Below, one piece after another: positions 34,949 to 47,205 of a stretch of 64,000 bases of DNA; position 1 is the stretch's first letter, and each line of letters opens with the position of its first letter. The translations under genes and the position numbers were made by a program. The DNA is taken from contig NZ_FNSK01000001.1 of assembly GCF_900105075.1 (NCBI RefSeq), positions 2,493,001 through 2,557,000 of the forward strand. Direction: 5' to 3'. Origin of the DNA: Rhodobacter sp. 24-YEA-8 (GTDB lineage: Bacteria; Pseudomonadota; Alphaproteobacteria; Rhodobacterales; Rhodobacteraceae). A model generated the notes under the pieces. That model made no database searches, was not told the origin of the DNA, and was given only the letters and a program-made list of their open reading frames with translations.

Positions 34949-37087
34949 ATGTTCAAAATTTCGAAAAAATCTATCCAGTGGGGCGATGAGACGCTGACCC
35001 TGGAAACCGGCAAGGTTGCGCGCCAGGCCGATGGTTCGGTCATCGCGACGCTGGGCGAAACCCAGGTTATGGCCAACGTGACCTTCGCCAAGACGGCCAA
35101 GGAAGGCCAGGATTTCTTCCCGCTGACCGTTCATTATCAGGAAAAATACTATGCCGCCGGCAAAGTGCCCGGCGGCTTTTTCAAGCGTGAGGCGCGCCCG
35201 TCGGAAAAAGAGACGCTGACCTCGCGTCTGATCGACCGTCCCTGCCGCCCGCTCTTCGTCGAAGGCTTCAAGAACGAAGTCCTCGTTATGGCGACCGTGC
35301 TGTCGTGTGACCTCGTGAATGACCCCGATGTGGTCGCGATGATCGCCGTTTCGGCCGCGCTGACCATCTCGGGCGTGCCGTTCATGGGCCCGATCGGGGC
35401 TGCACGTGTTGGCTTTACCAATGGCCAATATGTTCTGAACCCGGCCATGGACGACATGACCCAGCTGAAGAACAACCCGGACCAGCGTCTGGATCTCGTC
35501 ATCGCCGGCACCAAAGACGCCGTTATGATGGTGGAATCCGAGGCTTACGAGCTGACCGAAGAAGAAATGCTTGGCGCGGTCAAGTTCGGCCATGCCGCGA
35601 TGCAGCCGGTGATCGACCTGATCATCGACCTCGCCGAAGAAGCCGCCAATGAGCCCTTCGACTTCCAGGCTCCGGATTATTCCGAGCTTTACACCCGTGT
35701 TGCAGCCGCTGGCGAAACCCAGATGCGCGCCGCTTTCGCGATCCGCGACAAGCAGGAGCGCACCAATGCGATCTCGGCTGCGGTGAAAGCGATCAAGGCT
35801 TCGCTGTCGGAAGAAGATCTTGCCGACAAGAATCTCGGCTCGGCGATCAAAAAGCTGGAATCGGGCATTCTGCGCGGTGACATCATCAATGGTGGCGCCC
35901 GGATCGACGGCCGCGACAACAAAACCGTCCGCCCGATCTTCTGCGAAAACGGCATCCTGCCGCGCGCGCATGGCTCGGCACTGTTCACCCGCGGTGAAAC
36001 CCAGGGCCTCGTGGTCACCACGCTCGGAACCGGCGAGGACGAGCAGATCATCGACGCGCTGAACGGCAATTACCGTTCGAACTTCCTGCTGCATTACAAC
36101 TTCCCTCCCTATTCGGTGGGCGAGGTTGGCCGCGTGGGTTCGCCCGGCCGCCGTGAGATCGGCCATGGCAAACTGGCATGGCGCGCGCTGCAGGCGGTTC
36201 TGCCGGCCGCAACCGATTTCCCCTACACGATCCGCGTCGTGTCCGAGATCACCGAATCGAACGGCTCTTCGTCGATGGCTTCGGTCTGCGGCGGTTCGCT
36301 GTCGATGATGGATGCGGGCGTGCCGCTGAAATCGCCGGTCGCGGGTGTGGCCATGGGTCTGATCCTGGAAGATGATGGCCGCTGGGCCGTTCTGACCGAC
36401 ATCCTCGGCGACGAGGATCACCTCGGCGACATGGATTTCAAGGTTGCAGGCACCGCCAACGGCATCACCACGATGCAGATGGACATCAAGGTCGCAGGCA
36501 TCACGCCCGAGATCATGGAGCAGGCTCTGGCCCAGGCCAAAGACGGCCGTCTCCATATCCTCGGCGAGATGAATGCCGCACTGTCCGCGCCGCAGGGCTT
36601 CTCGGCTTACGCTCCGAAGATCGAAACCATGTCGATCCCGACCGATAAGATCCGCGAAGTAATCGGCTCGGGCGGCAAGGTGATCCGCGAGATCGTCGAA
36701 GTGTCGGGCGCCAAGGTCGACATCAATGATGATGGCATGATCAAGATCGCCTCGAACGACGCCAATGCCATCAAGAAGGCCTATGACATGATCTGGTCGA
36801 TCGTGGCAGAGCCGGAAGACGGCAAGATCTACACCGGCAAGGTCGTCAAACTGGTCGATTTCGGCGCGTTTGTGAACTTCTTCGGCAAGCGGGACGGTCT
36901 GGTCCACGTGTCGCAGATCGCGAACAAGCGTCTGAACCACCCGAATGAGATCCTGAAAGAAGGTCAGGAAGTTAAGGTGAAACTCCTTGGCTTTGATGAT
37001 CGCGGCAAGGTCCGCCTCGGCATGAAGATGGTTGACCAGGAAACCGGTCTGGAAATCACCGAGAAGAAAGAAGAAGCCGAGGGCTGA
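34949..37087 (+). CDS. pnp: Polyribonucleotide nucleotidyltransferase (PNPase)
   Basis: 712 residues from ATG 34949 (AAGAGGAAAATGC upstream); the frame is open further up, but [20 protein letters not shown] is the standard N-terminus. Two RNase PH domains (about 1-230 and 310-545, with [12 protein letters not shown] and the active-site [11 protein letters not shown]...), then a KH domain (about 555-615, [20 protein letters not shown]'s GxxG) and an S1 domain (about 620-690). It degrades RNA by phosphorolysis in the degradosome. It is not beside rpsO here, unlike the usual rpsO-pnp pair; rpsO lies at 43544 on the other strand. Confidence 0.97.
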   Translation: MFKISKKSIQWGDETLTLETGKVARQADGSVIATLGETQVMANVTFAKTAKEGQDFFPLTVHYQEKYYAAGKVPGGFFKREARPSEKETLTSRLIDRPCRPLFVEGFKNEVLVMATVLSCDLVNDPDVVAMIAVSAALTISGVPFMGPIGAARVGFTNGQYVLNPAMDDMTQLKNNPDQRLDLVIAGTKDAVMMVESEAYELTEEEMLGAVKFGHAAMQPVIDLIIDLAEEAANEPFDFQAPDYSELYTRVAAAGETQMRAAFAIRDKQERTNAISAAVKAIKASLSEEDLADKNLGSAIKKLESGILRGDIINGGARIDGRDNKTVRPIFCENGILPRAHGSALFTRGETQGLVVTTLGTGEDEQIIDALNGNYRSNFLLHYNFPPYSVGEVGRVGSPGRREIGHGKLAWRALQAVLPAATDFPYTIRVVSEITESNGSSSMASVCGGSLSMMDAGVPLKSPVAGVAMGLILEDDGRWAVLTDILGDEDHLGDMDFKVAGTANGITTMQMDIKVAGITPEIMEQALAQAKDGRLHILGEMNAALSAPQGFSAYAPKIETMSIPTDKIREVIGSGGKVIREIVEVSGAKVDINDDGMIKIASNDANAIKKAYDMIWSIVAEPEDGKIYTGKVVKLVDFGAFVNFFGKRDGLVHVSQIANKRLNHPNEILKEGQEVKVKLLGFDDRGKVRLGMKMVDQETGLEITEKKEEAEG

Positions 37088-37106
37088 ACCCTGCTTCAGA
37101 ATCAAG

Positions 37107-37138
37107 AAAGGCCCCGGAGCGATCCGGGGCCTTTTCTC
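37107..37138 (+). terminator. Intrinsic terminator of pnp
   Basis: aaaggccccgg, loop agcgat, ccggggccttttct. Starts 20 bases after the pnp stop and is followed by a T-rich tail. On the minus strand it also closes the gene at 37150. Confidence 0.9.
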
Positions 37139-37149
37139 TTTCGCTCAGG

Positions 37150-37803
37150 TCATTTCTGTTCGACTTTGGGGATGCCACCCTCGAACTGCATCAGCATCCC
37201 GAGGCTCTTGTTGAAGCCCCAGCGGCGATACTTCAGCTCGCCATTGACGAAGTACAGCTCGGCCACGGGATATTGTTTTCGCACGCCGCTGCCGGTGTCC
37301 CAGATCTCGACCACAGCGCCCTTCTTGCGCGCGGGGCCCAGCTGCAGCTGAAAGAAATCCCGGTCGGCGGTTTCGGCCACAGCGGCCAGCACAGCCAGAA
37401 CTTCATAATAATCGGTGAGACGTTCGGCTTTGAAATGGCAGACGCCCTCCAGCCCGACAATGCCAAGCGCTGCCGCCCCCGCTGCAACACCAAGTGCCGA
37501 CGAGGTCAGCACGGTGCTCCCCGCCCCAAGCGCGGCCTCGGCGCCGCCAAGGGCTTTGGCGGCATTGGCTCCGGCCACGACGGCCCCTACGGCGGAAAAG
37601 CCGGTGCTGCTGTCGACCAGGGTCAGGAAATCCGGCGCAGTGGGGTCAAAACGTCCTACGACGGCTGCATCTGCCGCCGCTGCCGCGAGTTTCGGGGCGC
37701 GCAGCGCGATCATCTCGCTGAGGCGATAATTGCAGACATCGGCCGCTGCGGCACCGGCGCCGAGGGCCAGGACCAGAAAGGCACTGGAAAGGATACGGGA
37801 CAT
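37150..37803 (-). CDS. Secreted or periplasmic protein of unknown function
   Basis: 217 residues from ATG 37803. A signal peptide (SRILSSAFLVLALGAGAAAA) is followed by a mature part with one cysteine near the start (DVCNYRLSEMIALRAP), a long glycine/alanine-rich hydrophobic stretch (about residues 65-125) that may be a membrane hairpin, and a folded C-terminal part ending GFNKSLGMLMQFEGGIPKVE. No family recognised. It follows mrpG by about 110 bp in the same direction and could be co-transcribed with the Mrp operon. Confidence 0.6.
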   Translation of the reverse strand: MSRILSSAFLVLALGAGAAAADVCNYRLSEMIALRAPKLAAAAADAAVVGRFDPTAPDFLTLVDSSTGFSAVGAVVAGANAAKALGGAEAALGAGSTVLTSSALGVAAGAAALGIVGLEGVCHFKAERLTDYYEVLAVLAAVAETADRDFFQLQLGPARKKGAVVEIWDTGSGVRKQYPVAELYFVNGELKYRRWGFNKSLGMLMQFEGGIPKVEQK

Positions 37804-37915
37804 TCTGTCTCTCGCGGATGACGGATGGGGCTGCTCTCGGGCCAAGCATAAGCCATACCGCGCCAAAGCGCAAAAGCGGGCGCTGCCGTCCCGGATCACA
37901 ATCCGTCCAGCGCGA

Positions 37916-38215
37916 TCAGCGCCGCCCGCGCGGCAGCCCCCCGCTGCGCCAGGCGCTGGCGCGGCCGATCAGGTGTGCGGCGATGGGGGCGGTGACAAAA
38001 AGAAACAGGATCGCCACCAGCGCCTTCACCGCCGCCCCGGTGGTGCCAAAACCAATCGCCGCCGCCAGAAGCGCGAGGCTTCCGGCAAAGGCTCCGACCT
38101 TTGACGCCGCATGCATGCGCGTCAGCACATCGGGAAAGCGCAGGACGCCAAGCGCCGCAATCACCGCAAACACTCCTGCCGCAAGCGCCAGAACCCCTGT
38201 GATCACCTCAGTCAT
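37916..38215 (-). CDS. mrpG: Mrp Na+/H+ antiporter subunit G
   Basis: 99 residues from ATG 38215, overlapping the end of mrpF by 8 bases. Three membrane helices with the MrpG signature VLRFPDVLTRMHAASK and VGAFAGSLALLAAAI. Last structural gene of the seven-gene antiporter operon. It is needed for assembly of the complex rather than for transport itself (family knowledge). Confidence 0.9.
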   Translation of the reverse strand: MTEVITGVLALAAGVFAVIAALGVLRFPDVLTRMHAASKVGAFAGSLALLAAAIGFGTTGAAVKALVAILFLFVTAPIAAHLIGRASAWRSGGLPRGRR

Positions 38216-38504
38216 CGGTCCCCTCCCGCCGCGCCAGCCGCTCGGCATAGCGTGCCAGTGCGACCACCGGCACGAAACTCACCAGCGCCACCGCCACCGC
38301 GATGTCGAGATAGGCCCCGATCCCGGCCTTCAGCGCAAACAGCGCGCAAAAGCCGATGACCGCCGCCGACATCATATCAAGCGCCACCACCCGGTCGCCG
38401 AGCGTCGGCCCTTTCCACAGCCGCAGCAGCCCCAGCAACACCGCCAGCGCCATCAGCGCCATGGCCCCGGTCAGACACAGGTCCAGAAACACTGCTGACC
38501 TCAT
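38208..38504 (-). CDS. mrpF: Mrp Na+/H+ antiporter subunit F
   Basis: 98 residues, three transmembrane helices, with the conserved RLWKGPTLGDRVVALDMMS segment that defines MrpF (PhaF). Its start overlaps the mrpE stop by four bases (ATGA). Confidence 0.92.
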   Translation of the reverse strand: MRSAVFLDLCLTGAMALMALAVLLGLLRLWKGPTLGDRVVALDMMSAAVIGFCALFALKAGIGAYLDIAVAVALVSFVPVVALARYAERLARREGTDD

Positions 38505-38851
38505 CTGAACACCCCCCTGACGCGGCGCGCCATACCATCCTGCAATTCCTGAACCAGGGCCTCAGGATCGCTGCCATGCAGGCAATGGATCATGAGGCAA
38601 CTGCGATCTCCGGCCACATCCAGTGTCAGTGTGCCCGGTGTCAGGGTGATCAGGCCCGACAGAAGAAAGATCTCGGCATCCGTGATGTCGGGGCGCAGCG
38701 GCAAGCGGATGATCGCCGGAGACAGCGTCAGGCGCGGCCGGATGCAGTCGAGCGCGACCTGGAGACAGGATTTCACCAGCTCTTTCAGAAACCAGGGCAC
38801 GAGGCTGACACCGGCGACGATGCGGGGAAAAATATGGGCGGCAAGGCTCAT
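38501..38851 (-). CDS. mrpE: Mrp Na+/H+ antiporter subunit E
   Basis: 116 residues, shorter than the 158-residue Bacillus form because it lacks part of the N-terminal helices. The cytoplasmic part has the family sequence LLSGLITLTPGTLTLDV and IHCLHGSDPEALVQEL. ATGA overlap with mrpD. Confidence 0.9.
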   Translation of the reverse strand: MSLAAHIFPRIVAGVSLVPWFLKELVKSCLQVALDCIRPRLTLSPAIIRLPLRPDITDAEIFLLSGLITLTPGTLTLDVAGDRSCLMIHCLHGSDPEALVQELQDGMARRVRGVFR

Positions 38852-40347
38852 GGGCGCGCTCCCAGCACGGTCCGGATATAGGCGTCAGGCTCAAGGAGTT
38901 GCTGGCCGGCGGTGGTGGCAAAGGTCACGAAGGGCTGTGGCATCATCCCGATCAGCACCGTCATTGCCGCCAGCACCGCCATCGGCGTCAGCATCAGCAC
39001 CCGCGCGCGCGGGGAAAGTTGCGCCAGCCTGGGCTCACAGCCGCCCGGATGCGGCTTCCAGAAGGCACCGGCCCAGATCTTGGTCATCGAGTAGATGGTC
39101 AGAAGACCCACCATAAGCGCGATCCCTGCAACCAGCAGGGCCCCTTCCTCCAGCGCGGCCCGCACCAGCAGATATTTCGCCCAGAACCCCGAAAGCGGCG
39201 GAAAGCCCGCAAGCGAAAAGGCCGGGATCAGGAACAGGACCGCGAGGACGGGCGCCGAGCGGTAAAGCCCGCCGATCTGCGCCAGATCAGACGCGCCGGT
39301 CAGGCGGCGTGAGACCCCGGCCACAAGAAAGAGGTTCGCCTTCACGATAATATGGTGCAGCAGGTAAAACACCGCCCCCACCAGCGCGAGCGGCGTCATC
39401 AGCGCAAGGCCCAGCACCATATAGCCAATCTGGCTGACGATGTGGAACGACAGGATCTTGCGGAAATCGCTCTGCGCCGCCGCACCAAGCACGCCTGTCA
39501 CCATGGTCAGACAGGCACACCACAGAAGGATTTCATGCGTCCAGCCCTGATCTCCGGTGAAAATCAGCGTGAACACCCGGATCAGCGCATAGACGCCAAC
39601 TTTGGTCAGAAGCCCGGCAAAAAGGGCGGATACCGCATAATGTGGCGTGTGATACGAGGCTGGCAGCCAGAAAAACAACGGGAAGACTGCCGCTTTCATC
39701 CCGAAGGCCAGCATGAACAGCATGGCGATCACCGTCATCAGCCCCTGATCGGGGTGCGCCGCCACCCTGCCATGCAGATCGGCCATGTTCAGCGTGCCGG
39801 TCGCGCCATAGGTCAGCCCGGCGGCGCAGAGAAACAGCGCCGTCGCAATCAGGTTCAGCGTGACATATTTCACTGCACCATCCGTCGCGCTGCGGCTGCC
39901 TCCGATTGCCAGCAGGCCAAAGGACGAGATCAGCAGCACCTCGAACCAGACATAGAGGTTGAAAAGATCGCCCGTCAGAAACGCGCCGGTCACGCCGCCC
40001 AGCAATGTCTGGAACAAGGTGAACCAGCCGAGCCGCGCCGAGGTCGGGCCGATTTCCGCCATGGCCCAGAGGGCGGTCGCCAGCCCGATGATCGCCGTGA
40101 TCAGCACCATCGCGGCCGAGAGATGATCGGCCACCAGCGTGATCCCGAAAGGCGCGGGCCAGGCGCTCACCTGACCGGCGATCACGCCATGGTCGATCAC
40201 CGTGACCAGAAGCCGGACCGCGAGCCCCAGCGAGACCAGCGCCGTCAGGACAGAAATCCAGCCCGAGCCTTTTCGATTGCGCAGGAACAGGCAGGCGGCG
40301 GCCCCGATAAACGGGGTCAGGATCGGGGCGGCGAGGATCCAGCTCAT
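38848..40347 (-). CDS. mrpD: Mrp Na+/H+ antiporter subunit D
   Basis: 499 residues with about 14 transmembrane segments. It is homologous to the NuoM/NuoN proton-pumping subunits of complex I (Proton_antipo_M domain, about 125-420). Key charged residues of the channel are visible, e.g. the glutamate in YVWFEVLLISSF and the lysine in AFGMKAAVFPLFFWLP. ATGA overlap with mrpC upstream. Confidence 0.95.
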   Translation of the reverse strand: MSWILAAPILTPFIGAAACLFLRNRKGSGWISVLTALVSLGLAVRLLVTVIDHGVIAGQVSAWPAPFGITLVADHLSAAMVLITAIIGLATALWAMAEIGPTSARLGWFTLFQTLLGGVTGAFLTGDLFNLYVWFEVLLISSFGLLAIGGSRSATDGAVKYVTLNLIATALFLCAAGLTYGATGTLNMADLHGRVAAHPDQGLMTVIAMLFMLAFGMKAAVFPLFFWLPASYHTPHYAVSALFAGLLTKVGVYALIRVFTLIFTGDQGWTHEILLWCACLTMVTGVLGAAAQSDFRKILSFHIVSQIGYMVLGLALMTPLALVGAVFYLLHHIIVKANLFLVAGVSRRLTGASDLAQIGGLYRSAPVLAVLFLIPAFSLAGFPPLSGFWAKYLLVRAALEEGALLVAGIALMVGLLTIYSMTKIWAGAFWKPHPGGCEPRLAQLSPRARVLMLTPMAVLAAMTVLIGMMPQPFVTFATTAGQQLLEPDAYIRTVLGARP

Positions 40348-40712
40348 GCTTCCCCCCGCGGCGCTTCCGGTTCAGCAAGACGCATGCGGTCAACCTCAAG
40401 ATGGCCAAAGCTGCGATACGCGCGGATCGTCAGCGCCAATGCAAAAGCGAAGAGACCGAAGCCAATCACGATGGCGGTCAGCAACAGCGCCTGTGGCAGC
40501 GCATTGGCCATCTCGCCGACAGGCCGCGCGCCGCCGGATTCCAGCAGGGGCGGTCGGCCTTCGGTCAGGCGACCGGCGGCGAAAATCGCCAGATTGACCG
40601 CATTCGAAAGCAGCATCAGCCCGAACAAAAAGCGCAGCAGATTGCCTGAAAGCATCAGCCAGAGCCCGGCAGTAACCAGCGCTCCGGCCAGTATCGCGAG
40701 AATGGTTTCCAT
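40344..40712 (-). CDS. mrpC: Mrp Na+/H+ antiporter subunit C
   Basis: 122 residues, a NuoK-like three-helix protein (GLWLMLSGNLLRFLFGLML then LSNAVNLAIFAAG; ALPQALLLTAIVIGFGLFAF). Its ATG overlaps the mrpB stop by one base. Confidence 0.93.
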   Translation of the reverse strand: METILAILAGALVTAGLWLMLSGNLLRFLFGLMLLSNAVNLAIFAAGRLTEGRPPLLESGGARPVGEMANALPQALLLTAIVIGFGLFAFALALTIRAYRSFGHLEVDRMRLAEPEAPRGEA

Positions 40713-41121
40713 CAGCCGCCCTCTTTTCCACTGTCTTCCAGCGCGAAGATCAGCGCGAGGACGCCGCCGATCACGGCCAGGAATACGCCGATGTCAAAAA
40801 GGAGCACTGTGGACAGGGGCAGGACCGGCAGATCGAGCCAGATCCCCTGGAATGGTGCTCCCCCGCTCAACGCGGCCGCGAGCCCCGCGATCAGGGCGCA
40901 AACCAGCCCGATGCCGCCCAGATTGCGCGGATCGATCCACAGCATCCGGCGCGCGGCCTCCGGCCCGTCGGCGAAGATCACAATCGCAAAGCCAAGCGCC
41001 GCGATCAGCCCGGCGATAAAGCCGCCCCCCGGCGCATTATGACCGCGCAGGAGGATATAAAGCGCAAACCCCAGGAAAAGCGGCAGTAAAAGCCGCGCCC
41101 CGGTGGCGAGGATCGGGGATC

Positions 41122-41125
<4 letters not shown>
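40712..41125 (-). CDS. mrpB: Mrp Na+/H+ antiporter subunit B
   Basis: 137 residues, MnhB domain with four helices and the strongly conserved [16 protein letters not shown]. In many alphaproteobacteria this part is fused to MrpA (PhaAB type); here it is a separate gene overlapping mrpA by four bases. Confidence 0.93.
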
Positions 41126-43341
<2,216 letters not shown>

Positions 43342-43426
43342 GGCCTCCCCTTTCGGCTGCGTCCTTCCGGTTGCTCAGTCGATACAGGCAGACAATCGAA
43401 GACAGAAATAGAAATCTGCGGCCGCC

Positions 43427-43447
43427 CTTATAGTTCAAAACTATAAG
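43427..43447. promoter_or_regulatory. Palindromic operator candidate upstream of mrpA
   Basis: cttatagttcaaaactataag: perfect 9-bp arms cttatagtt / aactataag around caa. It stands in the only spacer of the Mrp operon, between mrpA and the rpsO terminator, in AT-rich DNA where a promoter is expected. Such symmetry suits a dimeric repressor of the MarR or HxlR type; no such gene is next to it. Confidence 0.5.
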
Positions 43448-43464
43448 AAAAGGGCAATATCAAA

Positions 43465-43500
43465 GCAAAATGCCCGCACCTCCCGGCGCGGGCATTTTGC
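43465..43500 (-). terminator. Intrinsic terminator of rpsO
   Basis: aaaatgcccgc, loop, gcgggcatttt: a perfect 11-bp stem with A/T ends, 44 bases beyond the rpsO stop on the minus strand. It separates rpsO from the Mrp operon. Confidence 0.88.
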
Positions 43501-43543
43501 TGATACAGGGTCGACCCGGTGAAACCGGGCGCGACGGCAAACC

Positions 43544-43813
43544 TCAGCGACGCAGGCCGAGACGTGCGATCAGCGAGCCGTAACGGGCTTCGTCTTTGGC
43601 TTTCAGATAGTCCAGCAGCTTGCGGCGCTGCGCGACCAGCATAAGCAGACCACGACGCGAGTGGTTGTCTTTCTTATGCGATTTGAAGTGCTCGGTCAGG
43701 GTCGCGATGCGCGAGGACAGGATAGCAACCTGTACTTCGGGCGAACCGGTATCACCGGCTTTGGTCGCGTATTCCTTGATCAGACGGGCTTTTTCTTCAA
43801 CGGTGATCGACAT
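43544..43813 (-). CDS. rpsO: 30S ribosomal protein S15
   Basis: 89 residues, the exact normal size. Conserved core: [65 protein letters not shown] before ATG 43813. Normally rpsO sits between truB and pnp; here truB is upstream in the same direction but an RTX gene on the opposite strand lies between, and pnp is 6.5 kb away and inverted. Confidence 0.98.
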   Translation of the reverse strand: MSITVEEKARLIKEYATKAGDTGSPEVQVAILSSRIATLTEHFKSHKKDNHSRRGLLMLVAQRRKLLDYLKAKDEARYGSLIARLGLRR

Positions 43814-44191
43814 CGGATGCTCCTTTCGGTGTTGCGAGAGACGGCACAAGCCGGGATGTCGTCCAGCAGGGCCCTTAGACCCCGGCAGGGAAAACCACTG
43901 CAGGGGATGCGCGCCTATACGGGGATTCGGCGCAAAAGGAAAGCCCCTGGCGTTGTCATCGGCAAGGCGTATCGGATCTGGTCTGGTCCTGGCCCGCGCC
44001 GGACGAACCCTTCCGGTCAGAGCGGATCCGGAAACGGATCGCATCGGATTTTTCACAACTTAACCAAAACATTTCCTATGAGGATACACCTCTGCGTGGT
44101 ATGAATTGATCAGGAAGTTTTCATATGTATCAGATGGTTAACGTGAAAAATGGTTAATGCCCCCATGGGGTCAGCCATGTGAGGTGAGACA
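43814..44191. other. Divergent promoter region rpsO / RTX gene
   Basis: 378 bp. The half next to rpsO contains GC-rich inverted sequences (gtccagcagggccc; ccccggcagggaaaacc) that could form the S15 autoregulatory leader. The half next to the RTX gene (44050-44160) is markedly AT-rich and probably holds its promoter. No gene is supported. Confidence 0.5.
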
Positions 44192-45439
44192 ATGCTCGGC
44201 CTTTTGGGATTATTGGGGGCGGTGTTCGCCGGTGCTTTGATCGAGGGCATTTCTGCCCGCAGCACAGACGAAGAGGATGAGTCCGAAAACCAGGACAGCC
44301 AGGGCGACCCTCAGACCGGTCACGGCAATCTTCTCGATGATGCGGATGACGCCACCCAGATCGACCCCTTCCACGGCCTGAACCCTTTCCGAACGGGCGG
44401 CACCCATGGCGGCGGCTGGACAGGAGGCATCCCTGCACCGGAGGGCGGCAGCGCAACGGACGCCCCCACGGGTACCGGTTCCGATGAAACCGGCACCGGC
44501 TTTGAAGATGGCCTTATACCAGAGGATGGCCGCCCTGTCGCCGATCCCCCGATCGCGGACCCCTTGCCGGACAATGCTGACGACACCGGCGATGACACGG
44601 GCCCGGACGGTTCCGGCACCGGGTCAGGCCCGGTCTCGCCGCCGCCTGTGCCGGTCACCGGCACCTCCGGAGACGACCTGCTGGACGGCAGCGACAGTGA
44701 TGACCTGATATTGGGCAATGATGGCAATGATCAGATCAATGCCCGCGATGGCGATGACACGGTCTATGGCGGCAATGGCAATGACATCGTCAATGCCGGG
44801 GCCGGCAATGATCTTGTCCTTGGCGGCGCCGGAAACGACGAGCTGCATGGTGATGCGGGCGATGACACGCTGGACGGCGGCGATGGCGATGACCAGCTGA
44901 TGGGGCATGAAGGCGACGACCTGCTTCAGGGCGGCGCCGGCAATGACACGCTGCTGGGCGGTCAGGGCAATGACAGCCTTTATGGCGAGGAGGGGGATGA
45001 CTGGCTCTGGGGCGGTGAGGGCGACGATCAGATGGTCGGCGGGGCGGGCTCGGATACGCTGGATGGCGGCGCCGGAAATGATACGCTCTGGGGCGCCTTC
45101 CCCGAGGGTGACGATGGCGAAGTCGACTTCCTCAATGGTGGTAACGGCGATGATGTGATCCATCTTGGCGTGGGTGATTATGGCCATGGGGGCGCGGGCT
45201 CTGACAGCTTCGTCCTGACGCAATGGCTGGGTGAAGGCGGCTTCGCGACCATCACCGATTACGACCCGCAAGATGATGAGATCGTGCTGGTCTATGATCC
45301 GGCCGCCCATGTCTCGCCCGCAGTCTCGGTGACGCAGAGCGCGACCGGTGGTTCATCCCTGATCAGCATCGACGGCTTTGTCGTGGCCGAGGTGAATGGC
45401 CAGGTCGACCCGTCCGAAATCAGGCTGCTCGCTGCCTGA
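44192..45439 (+). CDS. RTX (hemolysin-type calcium-binding) repeat protein
   Basis: 415 residues, RBS GTGAGGTGAGACA. An unusual N-terminus: one hydrophobic helix (MLGLLGLLGAVFAGALIEGI) then a long acidic, Gly/Pro/Thr-rich disordered stretch (25-155). Residues about 160-320 carry a block of GGxGxDxLx calcium-binding nonapeptides (GGNGNDIVNAGAGNDLV, GGAGNDTLLGGQGNDSL and so on), then a small C-terminal domain. Very acidic overall. RTX proteins are usually secreted by type I systems with a C-terminal signal; no transporter is nearby. It interrupts the truB-rpsO linkage on the opposite strand. Confidence 0.88.
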   Translation: MLGLLGLLGAVFAGALIEGISARSTDEEDESENQDSQGDPQTGHGNLLDDADDATQIDPFHGLNPFRTGGTHGGGWTGGIPAPEGGSATDAPTGTGSDETGTGFEDGLIPEDGRPVADPPIADPLPDNADDTGDDTGPDGSGTGSGPVSPPPVPVTGTSGDDLLDGSDSDDLILGNDGNDQINARDGDDTVYGGNGNDIVNAGAGNDLVLGGAGNDELHGDAGDDTLDGGDGDDQLMGHEGDDLLQGGAGNDTLLGGQGNDSLYGEEGDDWLWGGEGDDQMVGGAGSDTLDGGAGNDTLWGAFPEGDDGEVDFLNGGNGDDVIHLGVGDYGHGGAGSDSFVLTQWLGEGGFATITDYDPQDDEIVLVYDPAAHVSPAVSVTQSATGGSSLISIDGFVVAEVNGQVDPSEIRLLAA

Positions 45440-45485
45440 TCCGGCACGGCGCTGCAGGAACCAGGGATGCCAGAGGCAAAAAACC

Positions 45486-45512
45486 AAAGGGCGGCCAGAT
45501 CGGCCGCCCTCC
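45486..45512. terminator. Hairpin terminator between RTX gene and truB
   Basis: agggcggcc / ggccgccct with loop agatc, between the convergent RTX gene and truB. A-run on the left (aaaaaacc), so it probably acts best for the minus-strand truB transcript. Confidence 0.65.
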
Positions 45513-45552
45513 TCAGTGTCGCAGCCGTGCCGCGAAAATCAGGGCCAGCACG

Positions 45553-46455
45553 TCAAAGATTGAATACGCGCGACGGGTGCAGTTCGCCGCCCATATAGCG
45601 GCCAAGCGCCAGCGCCTTGCCGTCAAAGCTCGCCCAGGCCTCGTCGCCATAGTCGATATGGCCAAGCACCTGCCCCGGATTGCCGTTCTTCAGCCGCACC
45701 GCCCCTTCCGCAGTCGCCTTCAGCTCTGGCAGATCCGCCAGCGCGAGCTCGAGCGGTGCCAGCAGGGCATCGATCCCGTCCTGCCGCGCCAGCTCTTCGA
45801 TCTGCGCCATCGTGACCCCTTCAGCCGCTTCGAACGGGCCCGACCATTCCCGCCTGAGCCAGGCCACATGGCCCAGACAGCCAAGCGCCCGGCCAAGATC
45901 GCGTGCAATGGCGCGTACATAGCCGCCCTTGCCACAGACCATTTCCAGATCGGCGTGATCGGCATCGGGTCGCCCCAGCAGCACAAGACTGTCGACCCAG
46001 AGCGGCCGCGCCGCGAGATCCATCTCGATCCCTTCGCGGGCAAGGTCATAGGCGCGCTCGCCATCGACCTTGACCGCAGAAACCTGCGGCGGCACCTGCA
46101 GGATCTCGCCACGAAACGCGGCCAGCGCCGCCTCGATTTCATCATCCGCAGGCCGCAGGGGCGAGGTCGCGATCACCGCGCCACTTGCGTCATCGGTCGA
46201 GGTCGCGGCCCCGAACACCACCCGGAACCGGTAGCATTTCAGCGCATCCGCAACCACCGGCACGCATTTGGTGGCCTCGCCCAGAGCAACCGCCAGCACC
46301 CCCGTCGCATCCGGATCCAGCGTGCCCGCATGGCCCGCCTTTTGCGCCTGAAAGGCCCATTTCACCTTGTTCACCACATCGGTCGAGCCAATGCCCGCAG
46401 GCTTGTCGACGATCACCCAGCCGGAAACCGGGCGACCTTTGCGCGTTTTCGCCAT
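45553..46455 (-). CDS. truB: tRNA pseudouridine(55) synthase
   Basis: 300 residues. [20 protein letters not shown] at the N-terminus, then the catalytic aspartate in [14 protein letters not shown], and RAYDLAREG. Modifies U55 in the T-loop of all elongator tRNAs. It follows the phosphodiester glycosidase gene by 3 bp and so belongs to an rbfA-glycosidase-truB operon. Confidence 0.96.
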   Translation of the reverse strand: MAKTRKGRPVSGWVIVDKPAGIGSTDVVNKVKWAFQAQKAGHAGTLDPDATGVLAVALGEATKCVPVVADALKCYRFRVVFGAATSTDDASGAVIATSPLRPADDEIEAALAAFRGEILQVPPQVSAVKVDGERAYDLAREGIEMDLAARPLWVDSLVLLGRPDADHADLEMVCGKGGYVRAIARDLGRALGCLGHVAWLRREWSGPFEAAEGVTMAQIEELARQDGIDALLAPLELALADLPELKATAEGAVRLKNGNPGQVLGHIDYGDEAWASFDGKALALGRYMGGELHPSRVFNL

Positions 46456-46458
46456 TGA

Positions 46459-47205
46459 TTAGTCCTGTGCCTGACCCGAATCGATGACGGTGCCGACAAT
46501 CGGCCCCATCGCGAAACCGCCGTCATGGCGCCCAAGCTCGGGCGCGTAAAGCCGCGAAATATTGCCGTCGAAATAAAGCGCATCCCTCAGCCCGAGATGG
46601 TCGCGGAAAAACCGCGCGAACTGGTGGAAATTGACCGCGCGGTCGCTCATCACGAACACCGCCTTCGTCCCCGCGGCATCGACGCCGACGCCATTGCGGA
46701 TATAGGTCGAATCGCTGTTTTCCAGAAAGCGGGGATGCAGTTCACCCTTGATCACCAGCATCGGCCCGGATTGCGTCGCATAGCGGCAATTGCCCCGCAG
46801 GGGCTCGAACTGACGGCTGTCGCTGATGTTGAAACTGCCATCCGCCCAGCAAAACACCCCATTTGGCAGCAGGCCGAAATTCCCCGGCCCCTCGGCGGTG
46901 ACGATGGCGTGTTTCTCTTCGCCGCCCTCGATATAAAGCCCGACGGGCGAGCGGTCGCGGTGATACATACCGGCATTCATCGCGAAACCAAGCGTCTTGC
47001 CCTCGGCCGCCAAAGCCTGGTCCACCGCGCGGAACGAGCCGAGATTGCCCCTGGGGCCATCGAGAAACAGCCGCAGATCATCCGCAGCCGTCACTTCGCA
47101 AAGACTGAAGGGCACGCCCTCAAACATATCCTGCCGACAGGCCGAGGCCGATGCGGCACCCGCACCCGATATCAGCACCACCAGGGCTGCGAGGAGGCGG
47201 ATCAC
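46459..47205 (-). CDS. Phosphodiester glycosidase (NAGPA/DUF2233) family protein
   Basis: 248 residues from a GTG start that overlaps the rbfA stop. Signal peptide ([18 protein letters not shown]). Family motifs: [19 protein letters not shown], then [37 protein letters not shown] and [13 protein letters not shown]. Members cleave phosphodiester-linked sugars outside the cytoplasm; the substrate here is unknown. Its position inside the rbfA-truB operon is conserved in some Rhodobacterales to my recollection. Confidence 0.85.
   Translation of the reverse strand: MIRLLAALVVLISGAGAASASACRQDMFEGVPFSLCEVTAADDLRLFLDGPRGNLGSFRAVDQALAAEGKTLGFAMNAGMYHRDRSPVGLYIEGGEEKHAIVTAEGPGNFGLLPNGVFCWADGSFNISDSRQFEPLRGNCRYATQSGPMLVIKGELHPRFLENSDSTYIRNGVGVDAAGTKAVFVMSDRAVNFHQFARFFRDHLGLRDALYFDGNISRLYAPELGRHDGGFAMGPIVGTVIDSGQAQD

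Noticed and set aside
44624..45310. An Ile-rich minus-strand frame opposite the RTX repeats
   Set aside because: It mirrors the GGxGxD repeat DNA; repetitive antisense with no independent support.
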